Source of the DNA: Nocardioides sp. B-3
Lineage (GTDB): Bacteria; Actinomycetota; Actinomycetes; Propionibacteriales; Nocardioidaceae
Length of the DNA: 64,000 nucleotides
NCBI RefSeq assembly: GCF_024703895.1
Contig: NZ_CP087968.1
Span: 744,001 to 808,000 of the forward strand
Direction of reading: 5' to 3'
Part shown: positions 53,045-62,418 of the stretch, in pieces
How the letters are laid out: every line of letters begins with the position of its first letter
Numbering within the stretch: the first letter of the stretch is position 1
Notes under the pieces: generated by a model
Seen by the model: only the letters and a program-made list of their open reading frames with translations
Told to the model about the DNA's origin: nothing
Databases searched by the model: none
Made by a program: the position numbers and the translations under genes

Positions 53045-54703
53045 CCCTCTCTGGTGGGGACGTGGACGGGTGGGACAAAGGCGCCGGGTGTCGGCTCGAT
53101 GGCCCCCACGTCGACCTCGACGATGACCGGGCCACGGACGGCGAGTGCGTCGCGGAACGCGTCGTCGAACTCTCCGGCCCCCCGGATGAGGTGATACGGC
53201 ATGGCCAGCGAGGCAGCCAACAGCGCGAAGTCCGGGGTGTAGAGGTCGACGCCGGCCTCGTCGAAGCCGTTGGCGCGTTGCATGTTGCGCAGCACGCCGT
53301 AGCCGCCGTCATTGAAGACGATCACGACACACCACGCCCGCGAGCCGGCCAGCGAGGCCAACTCACCTAGGGTGGACTGCGAGCCCGCCGTCGCCGACCA
53401 TGACGACCGTGGGCACGTCGGCGCGCGCGGAGGCCGCGCCCAACCCCATCGCCAGTCCTTGGCCGATCCCGCCACCGAGCGGGAAGATGTTGGTCTCCCG
53501 GGAGTAGAGCTCGAGCAGTCGGTTGCCCCATTGACTCGAGGGGATGGTGACGTCACGAGCAACCACCGATTCGCGTGGCAGCATCGCCCGCATCGTCGAG
53601 CAGATCTCCGCATACCCGCCGATGTAGTCGGTGAGCGCGGCGCGAGCCTCGGCCCGCGCCGTACGCACCGCCCGGGTCCAGTCGGCTCGACCGACGTGTC
53701 AGCGAGGGCTGCGTTGATCGCGGCCGTGGTCGCGGCAGCATCCCCGGTGATGCCCACGTCTGCGGGGTGTACGCGACCGAGGGCAGCGGCGTCCACATCG
53801 ATCTGGATGTGCGGCGTCGGCAGCGGCAGGTGGTAGCTCTTGGTCTCGTTGGAACGGAAGTGTGTCCCGACGGCGAGCAGCAGGTCGGCCTGCTCCAGCA
53901 GATGCGCTACTTCGGGCGTGGAGGCGAAGTTCCCGATCACGAGGTCGTCGTCCTCGGCAACGATCGCGCGGCCGGAATTGCTGGTCAGCAGCCCGGCCCC
54001 GAGCGTGTGGAGCAGCGCGGTGAGCTCGGTCCGGGCGTCAGCCGCACCACCGCCAACCCAGATCAGCGGCCTCTTCGCCGCAGACAGCAGGCGAACCGCC
54101 CGGGCAACTTCGGCCGGATCGGGGAGAGCCGGTGCGTCGACAACAGCCTCGAAAGGCAGCTGCTCGTCGGGACGAGCGAGGTACTGGAGGTCGCTCGGCC
54201 ACTCGACACTCGCCGGCCCTTGGGGCGCGGACAGGATCCGCGCCACCGCCTGCTCCAGGTCGGCCTCGACATTCTTGGCATCGGTGATCGTGTGTGCGTG
54301 CTTGGAGATGGCGTCGAGCATCTGCAACTGCCGGGGTACCTCGTGGATGACGCCGCGTCCCAACCCGAGGTACTCGCTCTCGATCTGCCCGGTCACGTGC
54401 AGTACCCGGCTGCCGGCGGTCAGGGCTTCCAGCATGGATCCGGCCGCGTTGCCGGCCCCGGTCCCGGTGCTCGTGAGGGCGACACCGATCTTGCCGGAGG
54501 CGCGGGCATAACCGTCGGCAGCGTTGGACCGCGGCGGCCTCGTGACGCACCTCCACGAAGGTGAGCTCGCGGGCGACTGCCTCGACCAGCGGCAGGTTGT
54601 GGATGCTGATCACGCCGAAGGCGGTGTCGATGCCGTGTCGGCGCATCACCTGCACCAGCACGTCACCACCAGTGGGTTCGCGGGTGGTCTCCCGGGATGT
54701 CAT
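53041..54703 (-). CDS. Thiamine-diphosphate-dependent enzyme, decarboxylase/acetolactate synthase type (frameshifted)
   Basis: About 550 aa. The N-terminal PP domain has GGDVLVQVMRRHGIDTAFGV and the catalytic Glu in VEVRHEAAAV. The middle has LVIGNFASTPEVAHLLEQAD and LLLAVGTHFRSNE. The C-terminal TPP motif is MVGDGGLAVH...FNDGGYGVLRN (GDGx(n)N). Frame changes lie near 54530, 53690 and 53370. Resembles benzoylformate/sulfopyruvate-type decarboxylases and ALS paralogues; which is not determined. Part of the catabolic cluster. Confidence 0.82.
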
Positions 54704-54726
54704 ATTCGATTCCTGTCCTTGCCCGG

Positions 54727-55510
54727 TCAGACGTGGCGGCCGACGCCGCCGCCGACATCGATGGACGCGCCCGTGGTGTAGCCACTGAGCGGCGAGAGGA
54801 GTGTGGTGATGGGGAACGCGACCTCGTCGGCGGTCCCAAAGCGGCGGAGCCCGATGCCGCGGTCCGCGGCGATTTCGGCGCTCCGGGCGTCATAGTCCTG
54901 ATCGGTGCCGGACCCCTCGAATCGGCGCCGCCACTGACCGGTGTCGACCAGCCCCAGGAGCACCGAGTTCACCCGAGTGCCCTCGACGGCCAGCTCCTCG
55001 GCCATCGAGTGGGTGAGGTTGAGCAGGGCGGCGCGCGCCGCGGAGGTGATCGCCAACCCGGGCTCGGGTTGCCGGGACAGGATCGCGTTGACGTTGACCA
55101 CGGACCCGCCCTCGGAGTTGGCCGGGGCCTTCCGAGCGGCCCGGACCAGTTCCAGGAACCGAAGATCTTGAGCTCAAGCTCCTCGCGGATCTGGTCATCG
55201 GTGGTCTCCCCGAGACCCGCCATCAGCGAGCGCCCCGCGTTGCACACCAGCCCGTCGACACCGCCGAACTTGCTCACGGTCGCGTCGACGAACGACTCCG
55301 CCTCCCCCGGTTCGTCACGTCGCAAGAACCCACGAGCACCCGTTCGGGATCCGCCCCCAACCCCGCGAAGGCGGCCTCGAGCCGGCTCAGGTCCCGGGCA
55401 CAGCCAGCGACGCGGGCGCCCTCCGCCGAGGGGAGCCGCGCGGTGGCGAGCCCGACGCCTGAGCTGGCGCCGGAAATGATCACGGTGCGATCTGCGAGCT
55501 TGAGGTCCAT
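54727..55510 (-). CDS. SDR family oxidoreductase without canonical Tyr/Lys (frameshifted)
   Basis: About 260 aa. VIISGASSGVGLATARLPSA is the cofactor loop, then GGVDGLVCNAG and VVNVNAILSRQ. Where YxxxK is expected the sequence reads TSAAR (LAITSAARAALLNL). Shifts occur near 55320, 55160 and 55110. Such TSAAR members are known as noncanonical SDRs; catalysis is uncertain. Tail GASIDVGGGVG is normal for the family. ATG 55510 chosen. Lies 24 bp before the next gene's start... on the same strand. Confidence 0.75.
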
Positions 55511-55533
55511 TCCGGTTCTCCCGGGTCTGACGA

Positions 55534-56279
55534 TCAGGTGTTCATGACGAAGCCGCCGTCGACGACCACTGTCGAGCCCGTGACGAAGCCGGCATCCTCG
55601 GATAACAGGAACGCGACCGCGCCGGCAACGTCCCGGGGGTCTGCTCTCGGGCGAGGACCCGGTGGTCGGCGTACAGCTCATAGCGAGAAGCCGGGACTGA
55701 CTCGGTGGCTTCAACCCGGGTGAGACCGGGCGCAACGGCGTTGACGCGTACGCCGAACTCCCCGCGTCGCGGGCCATCGACCGGGTCATGGCGAGGACGG
55801 CTCCCTTGGAGCCGACGTAGTGGACCGTGGCGGGGTGAGCCGTAGAAGGCGGCATCGGAGGCGATGTTGACGATCGCACCGTTCCCGGCGGCCTTCAACT
55901 GGCCAAAAGGTGCTTGCTGACCAGCCAAAGCCGAAGGCGTTCACGTGCATCACTCGGGAGAAGGCGTCCTCGTCGAGCTCCCAGAACGCGTCTCCCCCGA
56001 CGCCGTCGGCGAGGGCCGCGTTGTTGACCGGGGGCAGTGGCGCCGCCCAGCTCCGCTGACCCGCTCGGCCGGGGTCGCGACGGAGTCCTTGTCGGAGATG
56101 TCGGTAACGACCGCATGCGCCTCGACGCCCCGGTGACGCAGTTGCTTCTCGGCCTTCACGGCGAGCTCGGGTCGCAGCTCGGCCACGACGATCCGGTGGC
56201 CGTCGGCGCCGAGTCGCTCGGCGATCGCGAGGCCAAGCCCGCGCCCGGCGCCGGTCACGACCGTGAGCGGGCTCATCAA
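55534..56279 (-). CDS. SDR family oxidoreductase (frameshifted)
   Basis: About 248 aa. [43 protein letters not shown], then [18 protein letters not shown] (YxxxK present), [16 protein letters not shown] and [10 protein letters not shown]. Shifts near 56045, 55890, 55815, 55760 and 55640. A normal NAD(P)-dependent alcohol dehydrogenase-type SDR; likely oxidises a diol or hydroxy acid in the pathway. The start overlaps the hydrolase stop by 4 bp. Confidence 0.8.
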
Positions 56280-57046
56280 GCTGACCCCTTCCAGAACGTG
56301 AGGATGTGACCGGCCATGACGTCCGGCTTCTCCTGCAACGCCGCATGCCCCGCCTCCGGTACGACGATCAGCCGGGCTCCCCTGATGTGCTGGGCGAGGA
56401 AGCGCGACTCGGCGACGCCGGTGACCACGTCGTCGGCACCTACCAGCACCGGGGTCGGAGTGACCGGGGTGGGGAGCAGCGCGGTCAGGTCGGTCCGTGC
56501 CATGTGGTCGGCTGCCGCGGTGTATCCGAGGCTCCGGACACGACCCATGCCCTCAGTCACTGATTGCGTCACCTCGGGCGGGCAGGTCGGGGAAACCAGT
56601 CGTGCTGACCGGGCCGCGGCGAAGGCCCCGGCACCGAGCGCACTGAGCTCCTCCACCCGGGCCCGCATGGCCCGGGCCTTCTCCGGGGAGGTGCCCGAGC
56701 CTCGCGTGCTGTCGGCGAGGACCAGTGTCCGGACCAGGTCAGGACGCGCTGCGGCGATCTGGGTGGCAATGACCCCGCCCCACGACGTGCCGAAAAGGTG
56801 GACTCGGCCAGTCGCGAGTTCCTCGAGGATGGCGACGACCTCGGTCGCGTGATCGAGGGCTCCGAAATCGCGATCATCTGACGCGCCGTACCCGGGGGCA
56901 TCCCAACTCAGTGTTCGGAAGCCGTGTGCGGCCAACTGCCCGGCGAGCGGGCCGCAGGAGCCGGCATGGCCGCCAATCCCGTGCAGGAGGACGACCGGAT
57001 CGCCGGCGCCGATCACGTCAACAGAGACCCCCCGGATGAACGCCAT
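56276..57046 (-). CDS. Alpha/beta hydrolase, meta-cleavage-product hydrolase type
   Basis: Intact, 256 aa. PVVLLHGIGGHAGSCGPL (oxyanion region), LSWDAPGYGASDDRD, elbow FGTSWGGVIA, Asp in VGADDVVTGVAESR and His in PEAGHAALQEKPD. The layout matches C-C bond hydrolases such as those acting on ring-fission products. Its place after the extradiol-type VOC gene supports that role. Lies 38 bp downstream of the VOC gene. Confidence 0.83.
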   Translation of the reverse strand: MAFIRGVSVDVIGAGDPVVLLHGIGGHAGSCGPLAGQLAAHGFRTLSWDAPGYGASDDRDFGALDHATEVVAILEELATGRVHLFGTSWGGVIATQIAAARPDLVRTLVLADSTRGSGTSPEKARAMRARVEELSALGAGAFAAARSARLVSPTCPPEVTQSVTEGMGRVRSLGYTAAADHMARTDLTALLPTPVTPTPVLVGADDVVTGVAESRFLAQHIRGARLIVVPEAGHAALQEKPDVMAGHILTFWKGSA

Positions 57047-57084
57047 CGGGTGACCTGCTGCTCAGCCCGGAGATTCATCTCAGC

Positions 57085-58047
57085 TCACTCCGGCCCAAAG
57101 TAGTCAGTCAGGCCGGGGACGACGAGATCCCGGTGTCCGCGGTCGGCGATGCCCGCCATCGCCGACCGAATGTCGCCGGACGGCGGGCCGGCGGTGCCCC
57201 ACTGGTCGGAGAGCTCGGCAGTACGCTTCCACGTCCTGCACAGCCGGGCGTCCTCATCGATCTGCGCCACCTCGGAGGTGTATTCGCAGACCAGACCGGC
57301 CGGATCGGTGAAGTAGGAGAACGTGTTGTCGCCGGGCCCGTGGCGGCCCGGGCCCCACTGCGGGACGATGCCGTGATGCTTGAGACTGCCAAGTCCACGC
57401 ATGAAGTGGTCGATGCTCTGCATCTCATAGGCCACGTGGTTCAGCGACGTCCACGGCGCCCGGGTTCAGCGCATGACGTGGTGGTCGGAGTTGCAGCGCA
57501 GGAACGTCATCTGGTGTTCGGACCAGTCGGAGATCCGCATGCCGAGGACCCGGGTGTAGAAGTCGGCGGCCCGGTCGATGTCGACGGTGTTGAGGACGAC
57601 GTGCGCGATCTTGCGGGGTACGGCGCGTCGCCCAGCCGGCTCTCGGTTCGCCACCGCATGGGTGTCGGTGGACAGTTCGACGCAACGCCCCTCGGGGTCG
57701 ACGAGCTGGAGGCCGTATCCGCCTCCGGCGTCGTCACTGAGCAGGCCGGGTTCGCGCAGCAACGGGATACCGAGCTTCTGCAGGGCGCGCGCAGCCTCGT
57801 CGACCTCGGCGCGGGAGCCAAGGGCGAAGCTGATCTTGCCCAAGGCGTTGACGTCGTGCTGCTCGAGCCGGAGCACGTGGTGCTCGCCACCGGTGGCGCG
57901 CAACCAGAAGGTCGAGCGGTCCTCGTCGACGGTGCTGAGTCCCCAGACCCGGTGGTAGAAGTCCTTGGACTGCACGGGGTCCGGCACTCGAAGGGTGATC
58001 GAGCGTAGTGATCTCAAACGGCACACGGGGGTGTCGGCGTAATGCAT
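57085..58047 (-). CDS. Two-domain VOC protein, extradiol dioxygenase type (frameshifted)
   Basis: About 315 aa, two VOC domains. First: SITLRVPDPVQSKDFYHRVW and GGGYGLQLVDPEGRCVELS. Second: HVVLNTVDIDRAADFYTRVL, HQMTFLRCNSDHHVM, and, after a shift near 57460, FSYFTDPAGLVCEYTSE. The HHVM, HH and CEYTSE positions match the 2-His-1-Glu iron ligands of catechol 2,3-dioxygenase relatives. Likely ring-cleaving enzyme of the cluster. ATG 58047 used. Confidence 0.8.
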
Positions 58048-58081
58048 GGTCGTGTCCTTCCTTCGGTGGGCGTCGTACGGA

Positions 58082-59041
58082 TCAGAGGTCGAGCACCAGC
58101 TCCGCAGACCGGCACCGGGAGACGCATACGAACATCGACTTGCCGCTCGCCTGCTCCTCGGAGCTGAGGAGGAAGTCGCGGTGGTCGATCTCGCCCTTAA
58201 CGACACCGGTCTCGCAGGTGCCGCAGATGCCTTCCGTGCACGAGCTCTCAACCGGGATGCCGGCGTCGCACAGCGCGGCGAGGACCGAGGTGTCCGGCCC
58301 CACCGGAATGCGCTGGCCGGTGCTGTCGATGACCACGTCGAAGGCGACGTCCTCGCCCTCCACGACGACCGGCTCGGGAGCCTTGAAACGTTCAATCCGG
58401 AGGCGAGAGCTGTCGGGCAACGCCTCGGCGCAGGCCTGCATGAGCGCCTCGGGACCGCAGCAGTACGCCGTCGCGGTCGCGTCGAGGTCGCCGAGCAGCG
58501 CGACCACGTCGGGGAAGCTGCCGTTCGCCTCGTCGTCAGCGTGCACCGTGACGCGGTCAGCGGGCAGGGCCGCGACCTCGTCGAGGAACGCCATCGTCGA
58601 GCGCGAGCGGCCGGTGTAGAGCAGGTGCCAGTCCGCGCCCTCGTCGTGCAGTCGCCGGACCATCGCGATGATCGGCGTGATGCCGACCCCTCCGGCCACC
58701 GGGACGTGCCGGCTGGCGTCGCCGTCGAGCGAGAAGTTGTCGCGTGGTCCCTCGACGGTGATCACCTGCCCGACCGGCAGCGCTTCGTGCACCAAGCGGC
58801 TGCCGCCCCGGGAGTCGGGCGTCTTCAGCACCGCGACCTTCCACTGCGAGCGGTCCGCCGGGTCCGAGCACAGGGAGTACTCACGGACGAGGTTGTCGGA
58901 GAGCCGCAGCGCCGGGTGCGAGCCAGGCGTCCGGGCGGGCAGCTCGGCGCCCGCCGGGTCGACCAGCGTGACACTGGTGACGCCGTCGGCCTCCCACGTC
59001 TTCTGCTGGACGCGCAGTGCGCGTGCCGTGTTCTCGTCCAT
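58082..59041 (-). CDS. Ferredoxin reductase, PDR/VanB type
   Basis: Intact, 319 aa. FMN/FAD-binding region RPYS-like VREYSLCSDPADRSQW, NAD-binding GGVGITPIIAMVRRLHDEG, and a C-terminal plant-type [2Fe-2S] domain with SSCTEGICGTCETGVVKGE and FVCVSRC (Cys ligands). Belongs to phthalate/vanillate-type reductases; it would supply electrons to the Rieske oxygenase. Start ATG 59041. Confidence 0.9.
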   Translation of the reverse strand: MDENTARALRVQQKTWEADGVTSVTLVDPAGAELPARTPGSHPALRLSDNLVREYSLCSDPADRSQWKVAVLKTPDSRGGSRLVHEALPVGQVITVEGPRDNFSLDGDASRHVPVAGGVGITPIIAMVRRLHDEGADWHLLYTGRSRSTMAFLDEVAALPADRVTVHADDEANGSFPDVVALLGDLDATATAYCCGPEALMQACAEALPDSSRLRIERFKAPEPVVVEGEDVAFDVVIDSTGQRIPVGPDTSVLAALCDAGIPVESSCTEGICGTCETGVVKGEIDHRDFLLSSEEQASGKSMFVCVSRCRSAELVLDL

Positions 59042-59069
59042 GAGTTGCTCCTTGTGTCCGGGTCGGGCG

Positions 59070-59592
59070 TCAGCGCGTGACGCCGTACATCTCCGAGGTC
59101 TTGGGGTACGTCGGCAGCTGCGGCTTCTGGGTGCCGATGACCACGCAGAACAGGGCATCGGTGTCGCCCACGTTCGTCAGGCTGCGCGGGCACGCCGGCC
59201 GGGACCCGGATCAGGTCGCGGTAGCCGAGCTTGCGGACCGCCGTCTTGGTGCCGTCCTCGACGTCGTGCACGGCCACCTCGAGCTCGCCCTCGAGCACGA
59301 AGAAGACTTCCTCGACGTCGTGGTGGGTGTGCTCCGGACCGACCGCGCCGACGGGCAGGCGCATGTTGGAGAAGGTGAAGTGCTCCGACGGCAGCGAGCG
59401 GCTGTCGTCGGCGTGGTCGCCGGTCGCACCGGAGCCGATGTAACGGATCTGGGCCCGCTTGAAGCGGTCGCCACCGGCAGCCGCCCGGGAAGCCCGGGTG
59501 TCCCAGTCCTCGTGGCGGGTCTCGCGCGAGGCGATGCAGGAGTCGATGAGCTCCTCGAGGTCGACTGGCTTCTGGGTCTCGGTGCTGGTCAT
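59070..59592 (-). CDS. Cupin domain protein (frameshifted)
   Basis: About 174 aa. Motif 1 GPEHTHHDVEEVFFVLEGELEVAV (in part; His/His/Glu metal ligands) and motif 2 VPAGVPRSLTNVGDTDALFC read after a shift near 59195; the protein ends KTSEMYGVTR. Cupins of this size serve as dioxygenases, isomerases or storage-type metal proteins; which is unknown. In operon order between RidA and the reductase. Confidence 0.78.
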
Positions 59593-59652
59593 CTTTGTTT
59601 CCTTCCTGTGGGGTGGTGCAAACCGGCGTGCGCCGGAGCTCGGTGTGGGTGG

Positions 59653-59999
59653 TCAGGCCCTGCGGGCGATGGCCTCGATCTCGACGGTGGCGCCGTATGG
59701 CAGCGCAGCCACTGGACGAACGACCGCGCGGGACGGGGTTCGACGAAGACCTCCCGGTAGTGCTCGTTGGCTTCGTCGCGGAGCGTGACGTCGGTGACGA
59801 AGTAGGTCGTCTTCACGACATCGGACAGATTCATGTCGATCGTGGCCAGCCGCTCGGCGAGACGCGCGACGGCAGCCTCGAGTGCGGCACGGCGGCCCGG
59901 CACGGCCGGGCCGGACTCGTCGACCGAGAGTGCGCCGGAGACGAAGCCGAAGCCGGCGCTCTCGAATGCGGGGCTGTAGGGATGCGCTGCGGTGGTCAT
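59653..59999 (-). CDS. RidA family protein, candidate 2-aminomuconate deaminase-like (frameshifted)
   Basis: About 116 aa. FGFVSGALSVDESGPAVPG, RLATIDMNLSDVVKTTYFVTD and FVEPRPARSFVQ, then, after a shift near 59715, ALPYGATVEIEAIARRA. The last block ends the family fold with the conserved Arg and Glu. Unlike RidA it lies next to aldehyde dehydrogenase and dioxygenase genes, the arrangement of 2-aminomuconate pathways. Start ATG 59999 overlaps the ALDH stop by 4 bp. Confidence 0.75.
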
Positions 60000-61524
60000 G
60001 GCTGCTCCTCGGGGTTGGCCCACGGGAGCGGACGCCCCGAGAGATCGACGTAGATGCTTTTCTGGTGCATGTAGGAGCGAATGCCGTCACGGCCCTTCTC
60101 GGTGCCAATTCCGCTGTCCTTGAGCCCGCTAAACGGGGTGGAGATGCTGAACTGCTTGTAGGTGTTCATCCAGACGGTTCCGGCTCGGATGGCCTGTGCC
60201 GTCCGCCAGCCGCCGGCGAAGTCGCGGGTCCAGATGCCGCAGGCAAGCCCGAAGACGGTGTCGTTGGCCTGAGCCACCGTGTCGTCCTCGTCATCGAACG
60301 GCAGGACGACGGCAACCGGACCGAACACCTCTTCTTGGCAGATGGTGTCCCGGTTGTCGACGCCCGCCGGGACGGTGGGCAGGTAGTAGGCACCCGACTG
60401 GAGCGCGGCTTCTTCGGGGATGCGGGCGCCGCAGAGCACCTGCGCCCCCTGCTCGACCGCTGCGTCAACCATTGCGGCCACGCCGTCGCGATGGGAGTGG
60501 GTCACCATCGGGCCGACTTGGGTGCGCGGGTCGTCGCCCGGTCCCACGCGCAGCCGGCGGGCACCGGCCACGAGGCGGTCGACGAACTCGTCGTGGATGC
60601 TGGTGTGCACGAAGATGCGAGATCCGGCGATGCAGCTCTGGCCGGACGAGGAGAAGACGCCGAAGAGCACGCCGGCGACGGCCCGGTCGAGGTCGGCGTC
60701 GCTGAAGACGATCGTGGGCGACTTGCCGCCGAGCTCGAGGGTGATCGGCATCAGCTTGTCCGCGGCGACGTGCGCCGGGTGGCGTCCGGTGGTCGTGCCG
60801 CCGGTGAACGAGACCTTGCTGACGTGCGGGTGGGCGACCGGGGCCTCACCGATGGTGCGGCCGGGTCCGGGGAGCACCGAGAGGAGTCCGGCCGGCAGTC
60901 CGGCGTCCTCACACAGACGGGCCGGGAGCAGGGTCACCCGGGGCGCCCAGACCGGGGGTTTGGACACGACGGCGTTGCCGGCGGCCGGGGCCGGAGCGAT
61001 CTTCTGGGCGTCCGAGGCAATCGGGGAGTTCCACGGGGTGATCGCACCGACCACGCCCATCGGCTCGTACGTCGCCGGGGTGAGGAAGTCGCCACGGGCG
61101 GGCGTGATCGCACCCTCCATGGTCTCCGGGGCGGCCGCCATGAACCGGAAGGTGCCGGCCGCGCTGCAGGGCCGGGGCCCGGGTCTCCGTGAGGGTCTTG
61201 CCGGTATCGAGGGTCTGCAAGGCACCGATCCGGTCGATGTTGGCTTCGATCGCGTTCCCGATCCGGTGCAGCACTGCGGCCCCGCTCATGCGGGAGCCGG
61301 GTGGCCCAGCCGGAGGCCGCGGCGGCGCGTAGTCCCGCGTCGACAGCCGTGTCGACGTCCTCGACGACCGCACCGTGCAGCTGAGCGAACACCTTGCCGT
61401 CCGCGGGGTTGACCGACTCGATCAACGCGCCCCGTCCGCGGGCCCACTGGCCGCCGACGAAGATCTCGTCCCGGGTGTCGCCCTCGGGGACGGCCACACC
61501 GGTCGTCTCGCTTCGCAGGTTCAT
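59996..61524 (-). CDS. Aldehyde dehydrogenase (frameshifted)
   Basis: About 505 aa. N-terminal FVGGQWARGRGALIESVNPA, then GALQTLDTGKTLTETR, GVVGAITPWNSPIA, GNAVVSKPP, catalytic Glu in LELGGKSP and Cys in FSSSGQSCIAGSR, C-terminal FGPVAVVLPFDDEDD and PFSGLKDSGIGTEKG. Shifts near 61310 and 61165. Type suggests an aromatic or muconate semialdehyde dehydrogenase. Its own promoter region (61525-61619) is AT-rich. Confidence 0.88.
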
Positions 61525-61544
61525 CGAATTCCCATCACGTCAGA

Positions 61545-61589
61545 TTGTCTAACTGCTAAGAGTTTGAGCGCAAAGATATTACGTGTCAA
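61545..61589 (-). promoter_or_regulatory. Promoter and GntR-type operator candidate upstream of ALDH
   Basis: Minus strand TTGACA at 61589-61584 is a perfect -35 box; the -10 (CAAACT, 61566-61561) is weak. TTGTCTAACTG at 61545-61555 has the GT-N3-AC core of FadR/FCD-type GntR sites and would lie near the start of transcription. The 95-bp gap is much more AT-rich than the coding DNA. Confidence 0.4.
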
Positions 61590-61619
61590 GGCTTTTGCCG
61601 AACCTTCTCGAACCACAGG

Positions 61620-62418
61620 TCAGGCGATGAGCGGCGGACTCAGGGTCAACCGGGAGACCGTGCGCAGGATCGAGTAGGGCACGACGGCACTGGTCTGCGG
61701 ATTGTCGGCGCTCGGGCGGTTCTCGATGCGCCAGCTGTAGCGGCCCACCGGTCCCCACGCCTCGATCTCGTGGCGGGTTAGCTCGGCCGCGTGGTCGGCG
61801 TACAACTCCACCGACACGTCGGTGCGGGTGCCCACCGAGAGCGCCACCGAGACCGCCACATTGAGCAGCGTGGGAAAGGCACGCGCGGCCTCGCGCGGCG
61901 TCCCAGCGAAGACCAGGTGCGGGCCAACTGCCGCGAGGATCTCCCGCTGCTGCGCCTCGGGCATCCACGACTGCACCAGCGACTTGGGCCCCTTCGTCGT
62001 GCGCACACGGACGCCGTCGAAGGGCGCCGCGTCGCTGGCCGATGCCAGCAGGTCCAGACCGCCCACCGCGCCATGCGTGCAGAGCACCCGGCCCGGCCCG
62101 GCGAGCAGCCGTTCGGCGACGTCAGGGTCGGCCAGTGCGCCGACGGAGGAGACGACCGGGGGTGCGTCCGGCTGCCACCACCTCGGGCCCGAAGCTCCGA
62201 AGCGCCTCCTGCCCGGCCGCCTCTACGACGACGTCGCTGGCTGCGATCGCGTCGGCGAGGGAGATCTGGAGGCCGGGAGGACCCGGTAGCGGGCTTCGGT
62301 TGACGACTCCGACCAGCCGGGCGCCGGGCACGGCGCCGTCGCGTAGCCCGGCGGCCACGACCTGTCCGATCGCGCCGTATCCGAGAACGCTCACGGAGAG
62401 GGGAAGACTGGCGGCCAT
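61620..62418 (-). CDS. Aspartate dehydrogenase-like protein (frameshifted)
   Basis: About 265 aa. Rossmann motif VSVLGYGAIGQVVAAGLRDG, VVEAAGQEALRSFGPEVV, and, after a shift near 62150, LCTHGAVGGLDLLASASDAA, VRVRTTKGPKSLVQSW and TLLNVAVSVALSVG; ending SRLTLSPPLIA. The NadX/AspDH family oxidises L-aspartate or related amino acids with NAD. In an aromatic catabolic cluster its substrate may be another amino dicarboxylate. ATG 62418 overlaps the next stop. Confidence 0.8.
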
